Positions 7,100 through 13,581 are shown, counted from the first letter of the stretch. The stretch: DNA of 15,982 nucleotides from an uncultured Collinsella sp. (GCA_902496645.1 CABVBR010000031.1:1-15982); one strand, 5' to 3'. Translations and numbers: made by a program. Notes: generated by a model from the sequence alone, not told the origin.

Positions 7100-7123
7100 C
7101 AATGTTCCCGTTCAGGAATATAG
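7100..7123. promoter_or_regulatory. hipBA operator O3
   Basis: CAATGTTC-N8-GAATATAG, the weakest arm match of the three but with the same TTC-N8-GAA core. Its centre (7111.5) is again exactly 39 bp from O2. It lies closest to the upstream histidine-kinase gene; bases 7124-7187 beyond it show nothing recognisable. Confidence 0.72.
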
Positions 7124-7187
7124 CTACCGAGAAGCCTGATATTTTCTTAGATGGGCAGATCCTGAACGGCTACGCCATACGGGCTGA

Positions 7188-8231
7188 CTACTCAAAGTAT
7201 TGGAACTTGTTCGTTGAAAAAGCGAACGTGACGACGAAGCCTTCGCTGGGCTCGGACGATGCGGTGACGTCGATGCCCATCTTGGAGCACAGACGCGCCA
7301 CCAGGTAGAGGCCGATGCCCGTTGCGCGCTTGGTGGTGCGGCCGTTGTCGCCGGTAAAACCCTTCTCGAACACGCGCGGCAGGTCTGCCGCACACACGCC
7401 GCAGCCGTTGTCCGCGACGGTAAGCTCGATGCGCTCGCTTGCCAGGCCCTCGTCCAGCAACGCTCCCGAAAACACGATCTTCGCGCCGTCCTCGCGCGCG
7501 TATTTAATGCTGTTCTGAATGAGCTGACCCAGAATAAACTCGAGCCACTTCTCGTCGGTAAACACCTCAAAGTCGAGGTCTTCGCACACCGGCGCCACGT
7601 GTGCCGCGATGAGCTCACGCGCGTTGGCCTTGATCGCGCCCGTCACCAGGGTCTTAAGATCCCAGCGGCGAATCAGGTAGTCACGCTCCACGACTTCCGA
7701 GCGTGCATAGTACAGCGCCTGGTCGATATAGCGCTCCACGCGGGCAAGCTCGCGACCGAGGTCGTCTACGCGCGACAGATCGTCTTCGCTGCCGTCCAGG
7801 TTTTCAAGAATCAGATGGGCTGCCGCCAGAGGCAACTTGGCCTCGTGGACCCAGCTTTCGATATAGTCGCGATAATCATCGGTCTGGCGCCGGCCTTCGG
7901 CAACCTCGTCGCAGGCAGCTTTGCCCACCCGGCGCAAGACCTCGTACTCAAGCTCGCCCTCGGCATAGGTCGGGCATTGCACCATCTCCTGCACCCATGC
8001 AGGACTCTCGAGCTCCTCTGCCGTGCGCTCCAACTGACGCAGAAAACGGCGACGGCGAGCGTACTCGATCACGATGCCGAGCATACCGAAGATAAAGGAC
8101 ACGCCAACCGCCACGACCACGATAGAAACGGGTGCGCCGGCGACCGTCAGCACAAAGCAGCTCAGCAGCACGCCGCACGTCCACACGGCGACGGGAAGCA
8201 ACGCGTCTTTAAAGAATTTGCCAAACGACAT
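7188..8231 (-). CDS. Two-component sensor histidine kinase, BceS-like
   Basis: Membrane sensor kinase of 347 aa. Two hydrophobic helices (about 11-31 and 34-56) are separated by only a few residues, so there is almost no extracellular sensor loop. This is the intramembrane-sensing layout of BceS/GraS kinases. Motifs: H-box YIESWVHEAKLPL with phospho-acceptor His129, N-box LIQNSIKYA with Asn240, DNGCG (274-278) and ATGIGLYL (303-310). The GFTGDNGR (291-298) stretch also resembles BceS-type kinases. The ATG is 9 bp past the stop of the response-regulator gene, and the AGGGG ribosome site overlaps that stop, so the pair is one operon. BceS relatives usually work with a BceAB-type ABC transporter in peptide-antibiotic resistance; none lies beside it here. 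Confidence 0.93.
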   Translation of the reverse strand: MSFGKFFKDALLPVAVWTCGVLLSCFVLTVAGAPVSIVVVAVGVSFIFGMLGIVIEYARRRRFLRQLERTAEELESPAWVQEMVQCPTYAEGELEYEVLRRVGKAACDEVAEGRRQTDDYRDYIESWVHEAKLPLAAAHLILENLDGSEDDLSRVDDLGRELARVERYIDQALYYARSEVVERDYLIRRWDLKTLVTGAIKANARELIAAHVAPVCEDLDFEVFTDEKWLEFILGQLIQNSIKYAREDGAKIVFSGALLDEGLASERIELTVADNGCGVCAADLPRVFEKGFTGDNGRTTKRATGIGLYLVARLCSKMGIDVTASSEPSEGFVVTFAFSTNKFQYFE

Positions 8232-8240
8232 AGCCGACCC

Positions 8241-8912
8241 CTAGACCGAATAGCCTTGGCCGCGGTGCGTCGTCAAATACCCCTTGATGCCGATTTTTTC
8301 GAGCGTGGTGCGCAGGCGGTTGATGTTGACGGTAAGCGTGTTGTCGTCCACGAAGGCGTCGGAGTCCCACAGGTCCTGCATGATGGCCGGACGCGAGACG
8401 ATCTTGCCCGCGCGACCCAAGAGCAGCGAAAGGATACGCAGCTCGTTTTTGGTGAGCTCGGTACTGTCGCCGGTTGCCGTATTGGTGACCATGGAGCGGG
8501 CGAGGTCAAGCTCCAGTCCCTTGTGGACGAGCGTGCTGCGCTCGCCTGCCGCCGAGGTGCGACGCAGCAAGGCATTGATGCGCGCCACGAGCACACGGGC
8601 GCTGTAGGGCTTGGGAACAAAGTCATCCGCGCCGAGCGTCATGGCCATGACCTCGTCGATCTCGGTCGTGCGCGACGTGAGGACGATGATGGGGACCTCG
8701 GATTCGCGGCGAACCTCGTGGCAGATGTGCTGGCCATCTTTGACAGGAAGCGTGAGGTCGAGCAGCGCCAGGTCGGGCGCGGCGGCGAGAATATCGCGCG
8801 AGACATGCTCAAACGATTCGCAGGCCTCAACCTCAAAACCGGCGCGGGCAAGGATGTCGACAAGCTCACGACGAATGGGCTCGTCGTCCTCAACGACATA
8901 GATCAGCGCCAT
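8241..8912 (-). CDS. OmpR-family response regulator
   Basis: DNA-binding partner of the adjacent kinase, 223 aa. Receiver domain (1-118): acidic pocket Glu8/Asp9/Asp10, phospho-acceptor Asp52 in LLDLTLP, Thr79/Ser80, Lys101 in the VPKPYS motif. Winged-helix domain (about 128-223) includes TELTKNELRILSLLLGRAG and the recognition region DNTLTVNINRLRTTLEKIG, ending with the usual HRGQGYSV. I chose ATG 8912 because GAGGGGAG lies 8 bases upstream and the receiver's first strand (ALIYVVEDD) begins right after it. The much longer open frame upstream has no family resemblance. The sequence is closest to regulators of Bce-type systems as I recall them; targets are not visible. Confidence 0.94.
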   Translation of the reverse strand: MALIYVVEDDEPIRRELVDILARAGFEVEACESFEHVSRDILAAAPDLALLDLTLPVKDGQHICHEVRRESEVPIIVLTSRTTEIDEVMAMTLGADDFVPKPYSARVLVARINALLRRTSAAGERSTLVHKGLELDLARSMVTNTATGDSTELTKNELRILSLLLGRAGKIVSRPAIMQDLWDSDAFVDDNTLTVNINRLRTTLEKIGIKGYLTTHRGQGYSV

Positions 8913-8945
8913 GGATTCCACTCCCCTCTTGGTTGTCTTGCCACC

Positions 8946-8951
8946 ATTATG
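8946..8951 (-). promoter_or_regulatory. Candidate -10 box of the two-component operon
   Basis: CATAAT on the minus strand (5 of 6 to consensus), about 34 bases before the regulator ATG. The -35 position is poor, which would fit an activator-dependent promoter, with palindromes lying upstream. Confidence 0.4.
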
Positions 8952-8952
8952 G

Positions 8953-8966
8953 CTGCGGAGCCGCAG
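8953..8966. promoter_or_regulatory. Palindrome CTGCGG-N2-CCGCAG
   Basis: Perfect 6-bp arms with a 2-base centre, located where the -10/-35 spacer of the candidate promoter would be. It could be a repressor site or a chance GC-rich palindrome. Confidence 0.35.
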
Positions 8967-8981
8967 GTATGCGCCTCGCGC

Positions 8982-8995
8982 GTCACCAAGGTGAC
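8982..8995. promoter_or_regulatory. Palindrome GTCACC-N2-GGTGAC, candidate regulator site
   Basis: Perfect 6-bp arms centred about 40 bp upstream of the candidate -10 box. That is where an OmpR-family activator would bind to drive its own operon. The TGAC/GTCA core is reminiscent of boxes bound by Bce-type regulators, but the spacing differs. Which protein binds it is inference. Confidence 0.45.
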
Positions 8996-9005
8996 AGAAC
9001 TGTTC

Positions 9006-9035
9006 GCGAGCGGCAGGGGCTTGCCCCTCGCTCGC
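9006..9035. terminator. Hairpin after the unknown 235-aa gene
   Basis: GCGAGCG (9006-9012) pairs with CGCTCGC (9029-9035); inside it GGGGC pairs with GCCCC around a TT loop. No U run follows on either strand. It is probably the second of two tandem 3' structures for the minus-strand gene ending at 9086. Confidence 0.45.
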
Positions 9036-9042
9036 AACGGGC

Positions 9043-9071
9043 ACGGGAATTAAATGAGTTTTTAATCCCGT
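9043..9071 (-). terminator. Probable terminator of the unknown 235-aa gene
   Basis: ACGGGA (9043-9048) pairs with TCCCGT (9066-9071), continued after one bulged base by TTAAA with TTTAA around a TGAGTT loop. It starts 15 bases past the stop codon. It lacks a trailing U run, so termination is likely but not certain. Confidence 0.5.
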
Positions 9072-9085
9072 CCCAGAAACATCAT

Positions 9086-9793
9086 TTAGCGGCGGGCGCG
9101 AAGCTTTTCGTAGCCGTCGGCAAAGAAGGCGACCGTGGCGGCGTCGGCCTCCGCGGCGTCTGTCTCGGTTGCGGGGACCACGCCGTGCTCGTCGCTCACC
9201 AGGAACAAGGCGCCCTTGAGCTGCGCGGGAATGTCTACGCGCGTGACTGGGATGCCCTTGGTCTGGGCCAGCTGTTCGATGAGCGTCGCCGTGCCGCACA
9301 GGCACTCGTCCGCCGGCGCCACAAAGGCAAGCTCGCCGTTGTTGACGGCAGCGAGCAGCTCGGGCGCCACGCCGGTCTCGTCGGCCTCGGAGCGAGCCTC
9401 GGCAGAACGGGCACGCAGCGTCTTGGCCGACGTGTCGGCCAGCGGCTCGTACTCCCCCACCGTCATGGCGGCGTTGCCGTTAACGTCGATCACCAGCATG
9501 AGCACACCGTCGCGGGCGGTGTAGTCGCCCTCGGCAAGCGACCACTCAACGTGCTGTTTGGCCCAGCTGAGCATGTTATGGGTAAGCGGCTCGCCCTGCA
9601 CCAGGCGCTCGGACAGTGCGCGAATGTGGCGGTTGAGCATGGGCACCTTTTTATTGGACATGCGCCAACGGCAGACAAGCGCGGGCTTGTCAAGCGTAAA
9701 CTTCTCGACCGCCTCCTGATTGGCGCAAAAGTCCTCGTACGCACGCTGATCCTCGGCATTGCCAAACAGCTCGGCATCATCAATCTGGGGCAT
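9086..9793 (-). CDS. Unrecognised protein, 235 aa
   Basis: I do not recognise this family. The product is soluble-looking: no signal peptide and no membrane segment. It starts MPQIDDAELFGNAEDQRAYE and ends in an Ala/Glu-rich helix-forming stretch (DAAEADAATVAFFADGYEKL). The central part VLMLVIDVNGNAAMTVGEY (about 104-122) and the segment LAFVAPADECLCGTATLIEQL (about 165-185) read like two alpha/beta units, so an enzyme-like fold is possible, but there is no catalytic signature I can name. Codon use matches the neighbours, so it is very likely real. Two starts are plausible: ATG 9793 with AAAGG upstream, and ATG 9817 (8 residues longer) with AGAGG upstream. It lies 3' of purH on the same strand but behind a terminator, so it is probably transcribed separately. 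Confidence 0.75.
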   Translation of the reverse strand: MPQIDDAELFGNAEDQRAYEDFCANQEAVEKFTLDKPALVCRWRMSNKKVPMLNRHIRALSERLVQGEPLTHNMLSWAKQHVEWSLAEGDYTARDGVLMLVIDVNGNAAMTVGEYEPLADTSAKTLRARSAEARSEADETGVAPELLAAVNNGELAFVAPADECLCGTATLIEQLAQTKGIPVTRVDIPAQLKGALFLVSDEHGVVPATETDAAEADAATVAFFADGYEKLRARR

Positions 9794-9834
9794 GGTTGTA
9801 CCTTTCGTGTTAGTCATTCCGTCCTCTTATACCA

Positions 9835-9869
9835 AAAAGACGGCCCTCCAAACGGAGCAGCCGTCTTTT
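9835..9869. terminator. Bidirectional terminator downstream of purH
   Basis: AAAAGACGGC (9835-9844) pairs perfectly with GCCGTCTTTT (9860-9869), with an inner CTCC/GGAG stem around AAAC. The minus strand reads GCCGTCTTTTT, a classical terminator for purH. It isolates purH from the 235-aa gene. Confidence 0.85.
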
Positions 9870-9954
9870 GCGGAGATTATTTTAGAAGCGAGGCCAGTCC
9901 AAGGGACGAGATAACATCCCATCCTCCCCAGTTAACCTAACAGGTCGGCGAGGG

Positions 9955-10047
9955 TTGCCCAGGTGCCGCAGATTGCCGTAAAAGAGGAGCGACGCGTACT
10001 TGGGTACGCGAGCGACGAATGAACGGCAAGGTGCGGTGGCTGGGCAA
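9955..10047. repeat. 93-bp structured inverted repeat at the purH 3' end
   Basis: Blocks pair in order from the outside: TTGCCCAG (9955-9962) with CTGGGCAA (10040-10047), CCGCA with TGCGG, TGCCGT with ACGGCA, then CGCGTAC (9993-9999) with GTACGCG (10004-10010) around a TTGG loop. The first two gaps are symmetric 3x3 mismatches, one of which becomes mostly G-U wobble pairs in plus-strand RNA. It begins 21 bp beyond the purH stop. The regular geometry suggests a conserved RNA or DNA structure rather than chance. The rest of the 275-bp gap holds only the terminator. Confidence 0.8.
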
Positions 10048-10068
10048 GCCGCAGCGCCGCTTCTCTAC

Positions 10069-11676
10069 TTAGTGGCGGAAATGCCTGGCACCCGTGAAGA
10101 CCATCGCAATACCATGCTCGTTGCAGGCCTGGATGCTCTCGTCGTCACGCTTGGAGCCGCCGGGCTGGATGATGCAGGTCACGCCGTGCGCGGCAAGCAC
10201 GTCCACGTTATCGCGGAACGGGAAGAACGCGTCGCTTGCGCAGGCGAAACCGCCCTTCTCCACGCCCTCGCGCTCGCAGAAGTCCTCGGCACGCTCGCAG
10301 GCCAGCAGCGCAGAATCCACACGGTTGGGCTGACCCGGGCCCATGCCAATGCCGGCCTTGCCCTTGGAGACCAGAATAGCGTTGGACTTAACGCCCTTGC
10401 AGACCTTCCAGGCAAACTCGAGCTCGGCCATCTCAGCGTCGGTGGGCTTGCGGTCGGTGGGGAACGTAAAGGTCGCGGGGTCCTCGGTCACGTGGTCGAC
10501 CTCCTGCACCAGCATGCCGCCGTCGATGGAGCGCAGCTCCACCTGGGCGCCGTGGTCCACGCCGCCGGTAGCCAGCACGCGCAGGTTGGGGCGCTTGGCC
10601 ATGCGCTCGAGCGCCTCGTCGGTGTAGCCCGGGGCAATGATGACCTCGACGAACTGCTTGTTCTGGTCGGCGAAGTGCTCAACCAGCTCAAAGGGAACCT
10701 CGCGGTTGCAGGCGATGATGCCACCGAAAGCGCTCTTGGGATCGCAGGCGAAGGCGCGGTCGTAGGCGGCCGTGATGTCCTCGGCAACGGCGGAACCGCA
10801 GGGATTCTGGTGCTTGAGGATCACGCAGGCCGGCTCGTCGAACTCGCGGACCAGGTTCCAGGCGGCGTCGGCGTCCAGATAGTTGTTGTAGCTGAGCGGC
10901 TTGCCCTGGATCTGCTCGGAGCCCACGAGCGGGAACTGCGAGCTCGCGGTGTTCTCGCAGCCCTCGGCAAAGCGATAGACCGTGGCCTTCTGCTGCGGGT
11001 TCTCGCCATAGCGCAGGTCGTCGACCTTCTCCAGCGAGACCTCGAGCTTGGCAGAGGTGTCCGCCACGTCGCTTGCCTGGGCGGCAAGCCAACGGGAGAT
11101 GGCCGTGTCGTAGGCGGCGGTGGTCTGGTAGACCTTCACCTGCAGGCGGCGACGGGTGGAAAGCGTGGTGCAGCCACCGGTCTCGCGCATCTCGGCCAGG
11201 ACGGCGTCATAGTCAGCCGGGTCGGAAATGACGGTAACGCTCGCGGCGTTCTTGGCAGCAGAGCGCAGTATGGAGGGGCCACCGATATCGATGTGCTCGA
11301 TGGCATCCGCGAAGGTGACCTCGGGGTTGGCGACGGTCTTCTCGAACTCGTAGAGGTTGACGACAACCAGGTCGATCAGCTTAATGCCGTGCTGAGCGGC
11401 CTCCTGCATGTGCTGCTCGGAATCGCGGCGGGCAAGCAGTGCGCCGTGAACCTTGGGATGCAGCGTCTTGACGCGGCCGTCCATCATCTCGGGATAGCCC
11501 GTGAACTCCTCGATGGGGGTTACGGGAACGCCCGCGTCCTCGATGGCACGAGCCGTGCCGCCCGTAGAGATGATCTCGACGCCAAAGTCGTCAACCAGCG
11601 TCCGTGCGAAATCGACGACGCCCGTCTTATCGGTAACCGAGATCAACGCGCGTGCGATCTTCACATCAGATCCCAT
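10069..11676 (-). CDS. purH: Bifunctional AICAR formyltransferase/IMP cyclohydrolase PurH
   Basis: Catalyses the last two steps of de novo purine synthesis: formylation of AICAR with 10-formyl-THF, then ring closure to IMP. The 535-aa product is full length (E. coli 529). The N-terminal IMP cyclohydrolase domain (about 1-195) shows STGGT (37-41), GRVKTLHPKVHG (67-78) and HIDIGGPSILRSAAKN (128-143). The C-terminal transformylase domain shows YGENPQQKA (223-231), YNNYLDADAAW (263-273), the catalytic KHQNPCG (Lys288, His289), KSAFGGIIACNRE (314-326), SDAFFPFRDN (481-490), QPGGSKRD (504-511) and the terminal TGARHFRH. AGGAGG lies 5 bases before ATG 11676. It is alone here, with no other pur gene beside it, and is divergent from the GNAT gene. 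Confidence 0.98.
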   Translation of the reverse strand: MGSDVKIARALISVTDKTGVVDFARTLVDDFGVEIISTGGTARAIEDAGVPVTPIEEFTGYPEMMDGRVKTLHPKVHGALLARRDSEQHMQEAAQHGIKLIDLVVVNLYEFEKTVANPEVTFADAIEHIDIGGPSILRSAAKNAASVTVISDPADYDAVLAEMRETGGCTTLSTRRRLQVKVYQTTAAYDTAISRWLAAQASDVADTSAKLEVSLEKVDDLRYGENPQQKATVYRFAEGCENTASSQFPLVGSEQIQGKPLSYNNYLDADAAWNLVREFDEPACVILKHQNPCGSAVAEDITAAYDRAFACDPKSAFGGIIACNREVPFELVEHFADQNKQFVEVIIAPGYTDEALERMAKRPNLRVLATGGVDHGAQVELRSIDGGMLVQEVDHVTEDPATFTFPTDRKPTDAEMAELEFAWKVCKGVKSNAILVSKGKAGIGMGPGQPNRVDSALLACERAEDFCEREGVEKGGFACASDAFFPFRDNVDVLAAHGVTCIIQPGGSKRDDESIQACNEHGIAMVFTGARHFRH

Positions 11677-11750
11677 GCAGTCCTCCTGTCTGGTACGCCG
11701 CCGTGCTCTGTGAGTCGGTGATACGTCGATCTGCAGCGCTCGCGCAGCGG

Positions 11751-11772
11751 CATTGAAAATACTGATTCAATG
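11751..11772. promoter_or_regulatory. Palindromic site CATTGAA-N8-TTCAATG
   Basis: Perfect 7-bp arms with an 8-bp AT-rich centre, 75 bp before the purH start in the purH/GNAT divergent region. The form is that of a dimeric regulator operator. It could control purH, the GNAT gene, or both; no named regulator is recognisable. Confidence 0.55.
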
Positions 11773-11775
11773 TAG

Positions 11776-11808
11776 CGCATCGAGCGCGACGATGCACCCC
11801 GCATCGTC
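11776..11808. promoter_or_regulatory. Overlapping hairpins in the purH/GNAT spacer
   Basis: GACGATGC (11788-11795) pairs perfectly with GCATCGTC (11801-11808) around ACCCC. The same CGATGC (11790-11795) can instead pair with GCATCG at 11778-11783. Two mutually exclusive stems share one strand, which may be an attenuator-like leader if transcribed, or a DNA-binding array. Nothing else recognisable lies in the 277-bp spacer apart from the purH and GNAT ribosome sites. Confidence 0.4.
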
Positions 11809-11953
11809 CGCCTGTGCAGAAAAAGCTTGCGAGCGGAGGTTGCAGGAGCGCCACTGGGCACGGTGAGTTCATGGAACACAGGGGCACCATAATTGAATGC
11901 CAATGGCGTGGTAGAACTGTGCTCGATATGCATCCGCAATAGAAAGAGGCACC

Positions 11954-12595
11954 ATGGTCTCGCGGGTTCTCTACCGACCGTTTGATACCGAAGATTTCGA
12001 CGCCATCGCGCTGATCTTGCAGCAGCTTTGGCACAACAACTCGGATAACGATGAGTACAACCGCCTCGAAGCCGCGTGCGACCTTGCCTACTGCCTTTCT
12101 TCTTCCACGTTTTCGCAAGTTGCCGTAATTGACGGCGAGGCGCGCGGCATTTCGCTTGCGCGTGCGGGACTGACCGCCAGTGCCAGTATTAACGAACATT
12201 GGATGGACACCGAGCGCGCGCTACTATCCCAAATGCGCGAGCTGGAGCCCAATGCGTGCGCCGAGTACCTCTCGTTTGTGCGAGCCACGATCCGGACCAA
12301 CAATCGTCTGCTCGAAAGCAGTCCGCTGCCGCATGATAACGAGGTCACACTGCTTGCCGTGGACCAGGACGTTCATGGCTTGGGCGTTGGAACGGTGCTG
12401 CTCGACGCCGCGATTTCGCACCTGTCCTCGCGCGGAGCAACGAGCGCTCACCTGTACACCGATTCCAACTGCTCTTGGAAATTCTACGAGCTCCACGGCT
12501 TTAAGCGCACTGCCACGCATCGCGCCAGCCGTGAAGAGCGCCGCCACAATATGCCCCGCGAAAGCTTTCTCTACGAGCTGGATCTAACAGCATAG
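11954..12595 (+). CDS. GNAT-family N-acetyltransferase
   Basis: Acetyl-CoA-dependent N-acetyltransferase of 213 aa with one GNAT domain. The acetyl-CoA-binding motif A is at about 130-153 (EVTLLAVDQDVHGLGVGTVLL), with HGLGVG (141-146) in place of the common Q/RxxGxG/A loop. Motif B follows as LYTDSNCSWKFYELHGFKRT (167-186), where Tyr178 is in the usual position of the general acid. The N-terminal half (1-60) begins with a typical VLYRPFDTEDFDAI strand-helix. GAAAGAGG lies 4 bases before the ATG. The substrate (small molecule, peptide or protein) cannot be told. It is a single gene, divergent from purH, with unusually frequent Asn/Ser around residues 28-55. Confidence 0.88.
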   Translation: MVSRVLYRPFDTEDFDAIALILQQLWHNNSDNDEYNRLEAACDLAYCLSSSTFSQVAVIDGEARGISLARAGLTASASINEHWMDTERALLSQMRELEPNACAEYLSFVRATIRTNNRLLESSPLPHDNEVTLLAVDQDVHGLGVGTVLLDAAISHLSSRGATSAHLYTDSNCSWKFYELHGFKRTATHRASREERRHNMPRESFLYELDLTA

Positions 12596-12614
12596 GCCCG
12601 TCAGCGGCTACAAC

Positions 12615-12669
12615 CTAGTCGTTTAGAACGTCGCATGCGACTAGTCATCGGGGACGTTGTCAGGTCCCC
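12615..12669. repeat. Nested palindromes and direct repeats after the GNAT gene
   Basis: CTAGTCG (12615-12621) is inverted as CGACTAG (12638-12644), and TCGCATGCGA (12631-12640) is a perfect palindrome. Two 17-bp direct repeats of the form CTAGTCnTnnnGnACGT start at 12615 and 12641, 26 bp apart (12 of 17 identical). GGGGAC (12650-12655) pairs with GTCCCC (12664-12669). This lies exactly where base composition changes into the beta-glucoside operon. It may be the operon's control region, the GNAT 3' end, or a junction. Confidence 0.55.
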
Positions 12670-12729
12670 CGGTCCGTGATACCATCGGCGAGGCGGCCGC
12701 CGCGCCGCCGAAGCGGGAAGGAGGACGCC

Positions 12730-13581
12730 GTGCGGATCGTCCAGCGCATCAACCACAACGCCGCGCTCTGCATCGACGGCGACGGCCGCGAGGTGATCGC
12801 GCTCGGCAAGGGCGTCGGCTACCCCCAGGGCACCGACGAGCTCGCGCCGGCGCAGATCTCCCGCACCTTCTACGGCGTCGATGCGCGCTACCTGCCGCTC
12901 CTGAACGAGATAGACCCCGCCGTCTTCGAATTCTCCTCGCAGCTCGCCGATGCGGCCCGCGGGCTCGTCTCCTACGAGCTCGGCGCGAACCTCGCTTTCA
13001 CGCTCGCCGACCACATCGCCTTCATCATCCAGCGCGTCCAAGACAACATGGCGATCCGCATGCCCTTCGCCCACGACATCCGCTACTCCTACCCCATGGA
13101 GTACAAGCTCGGCAAGCTCGCGATCGAGCGGATGCGCGAGCTCTTCGGCATCCCCGTGCCCGAGAGCGAGGCCGCCGGCATCGCGATGAGCATCATCTCG
13201 AGCCAGGTCGTTCCCAGCTCCAAGGCGAAGTCCGTGAGCGCGCGGAGAAACGACCGCGTGCTCGACCAGTGCACGCGCATCGTGGAGCAGGAGATGCGCG
13301 TGCGGATCGACCGCGAGAGCTTCAACTTCGCGCGCTTCGCCACGCACCTGCAGTACCTCTTTGAGCGCGTGAGCGGGGACGCCGCGCCCCTCGAGGGAAA
13401 CGAGGCGCTCGTGAAGTCCATGCGCGAGGAGTACCCCCGCGTGTTCGCCTGCGCCGAGGACGTGGGGCGGGCCATCACGACCTCCTACGGCGGCGAACTT
13501 GCCGAAGACGAGCTGCTCTACCTCTCGCTCCACATCAACCGCCTCTGCGAGAAGGTCGAGGCGCCGGGGGGCGGCCGGTAG
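12730..13581 (+). CDS. BglG/LicT-family transcriptional antiterminator
   Basis: RNA-binding antiterminator that stabilises a leader hairpin (RAT) and so prevents termination when beta-glucosides are present. The 283-aa product has the CAT RNA-binding domain (1-55; VRIVQRINHNAALCIDGDGREVIALGKGVG), PRD1 (about 65-170) and PRD2 (about 171-277). Comparing with B. subtilis LicT from memory, PRD1 His100 corresponds to His95 (LADHIAF), and PRD2 His207 and His269 correspond to His206 (THLQYLF) and His268 (LSLHINR). The PRD1 His159 position is Ser154 (GIAMSIISS). I use GTG 12730 because GGAGG lies 5 bases upstream and the CAT domain begins at once; an ATG at 12676 would add 18 unrelated residues. First gene of the beta-glucoside operon, followed by a 330-bp leader-like spacer. 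Confidence 0.93.
   Translation: MRIVQRINHNAALCIDGDGREVIALGKGVGYPQGTDELAPAQISRTFYGVDARYLPLLNEIDPAVFEFSSQLADAARGLVSYELGANLAFTLADHIAFIIQRVQDNMAIRMPFAHDIRYSYPMEYKLGKLAIERMRELFGIPVPESEAAGIAMSIISSQVVPSSKAKSVSARRNDRVLDQCTRIVEQEMRVRIDRESFNFARFATHLQYLFERVSGDAAPLEGNEALVKSMREEYPRVFACAEDVGRAITTSYGGELAEDELLYLSLHINRLCEKVEAPGGGR

Noticed and set aside
7599..9053. 484-aa plus-strand open frame
   Set aside because: Antisense to the kinase and response-regulator genes, both of which have full motif sets.
10000..11721. 573-aa plus-strand open frame
   Set aside because: Antisense to purH; starts inside the 93-bp palindrome.
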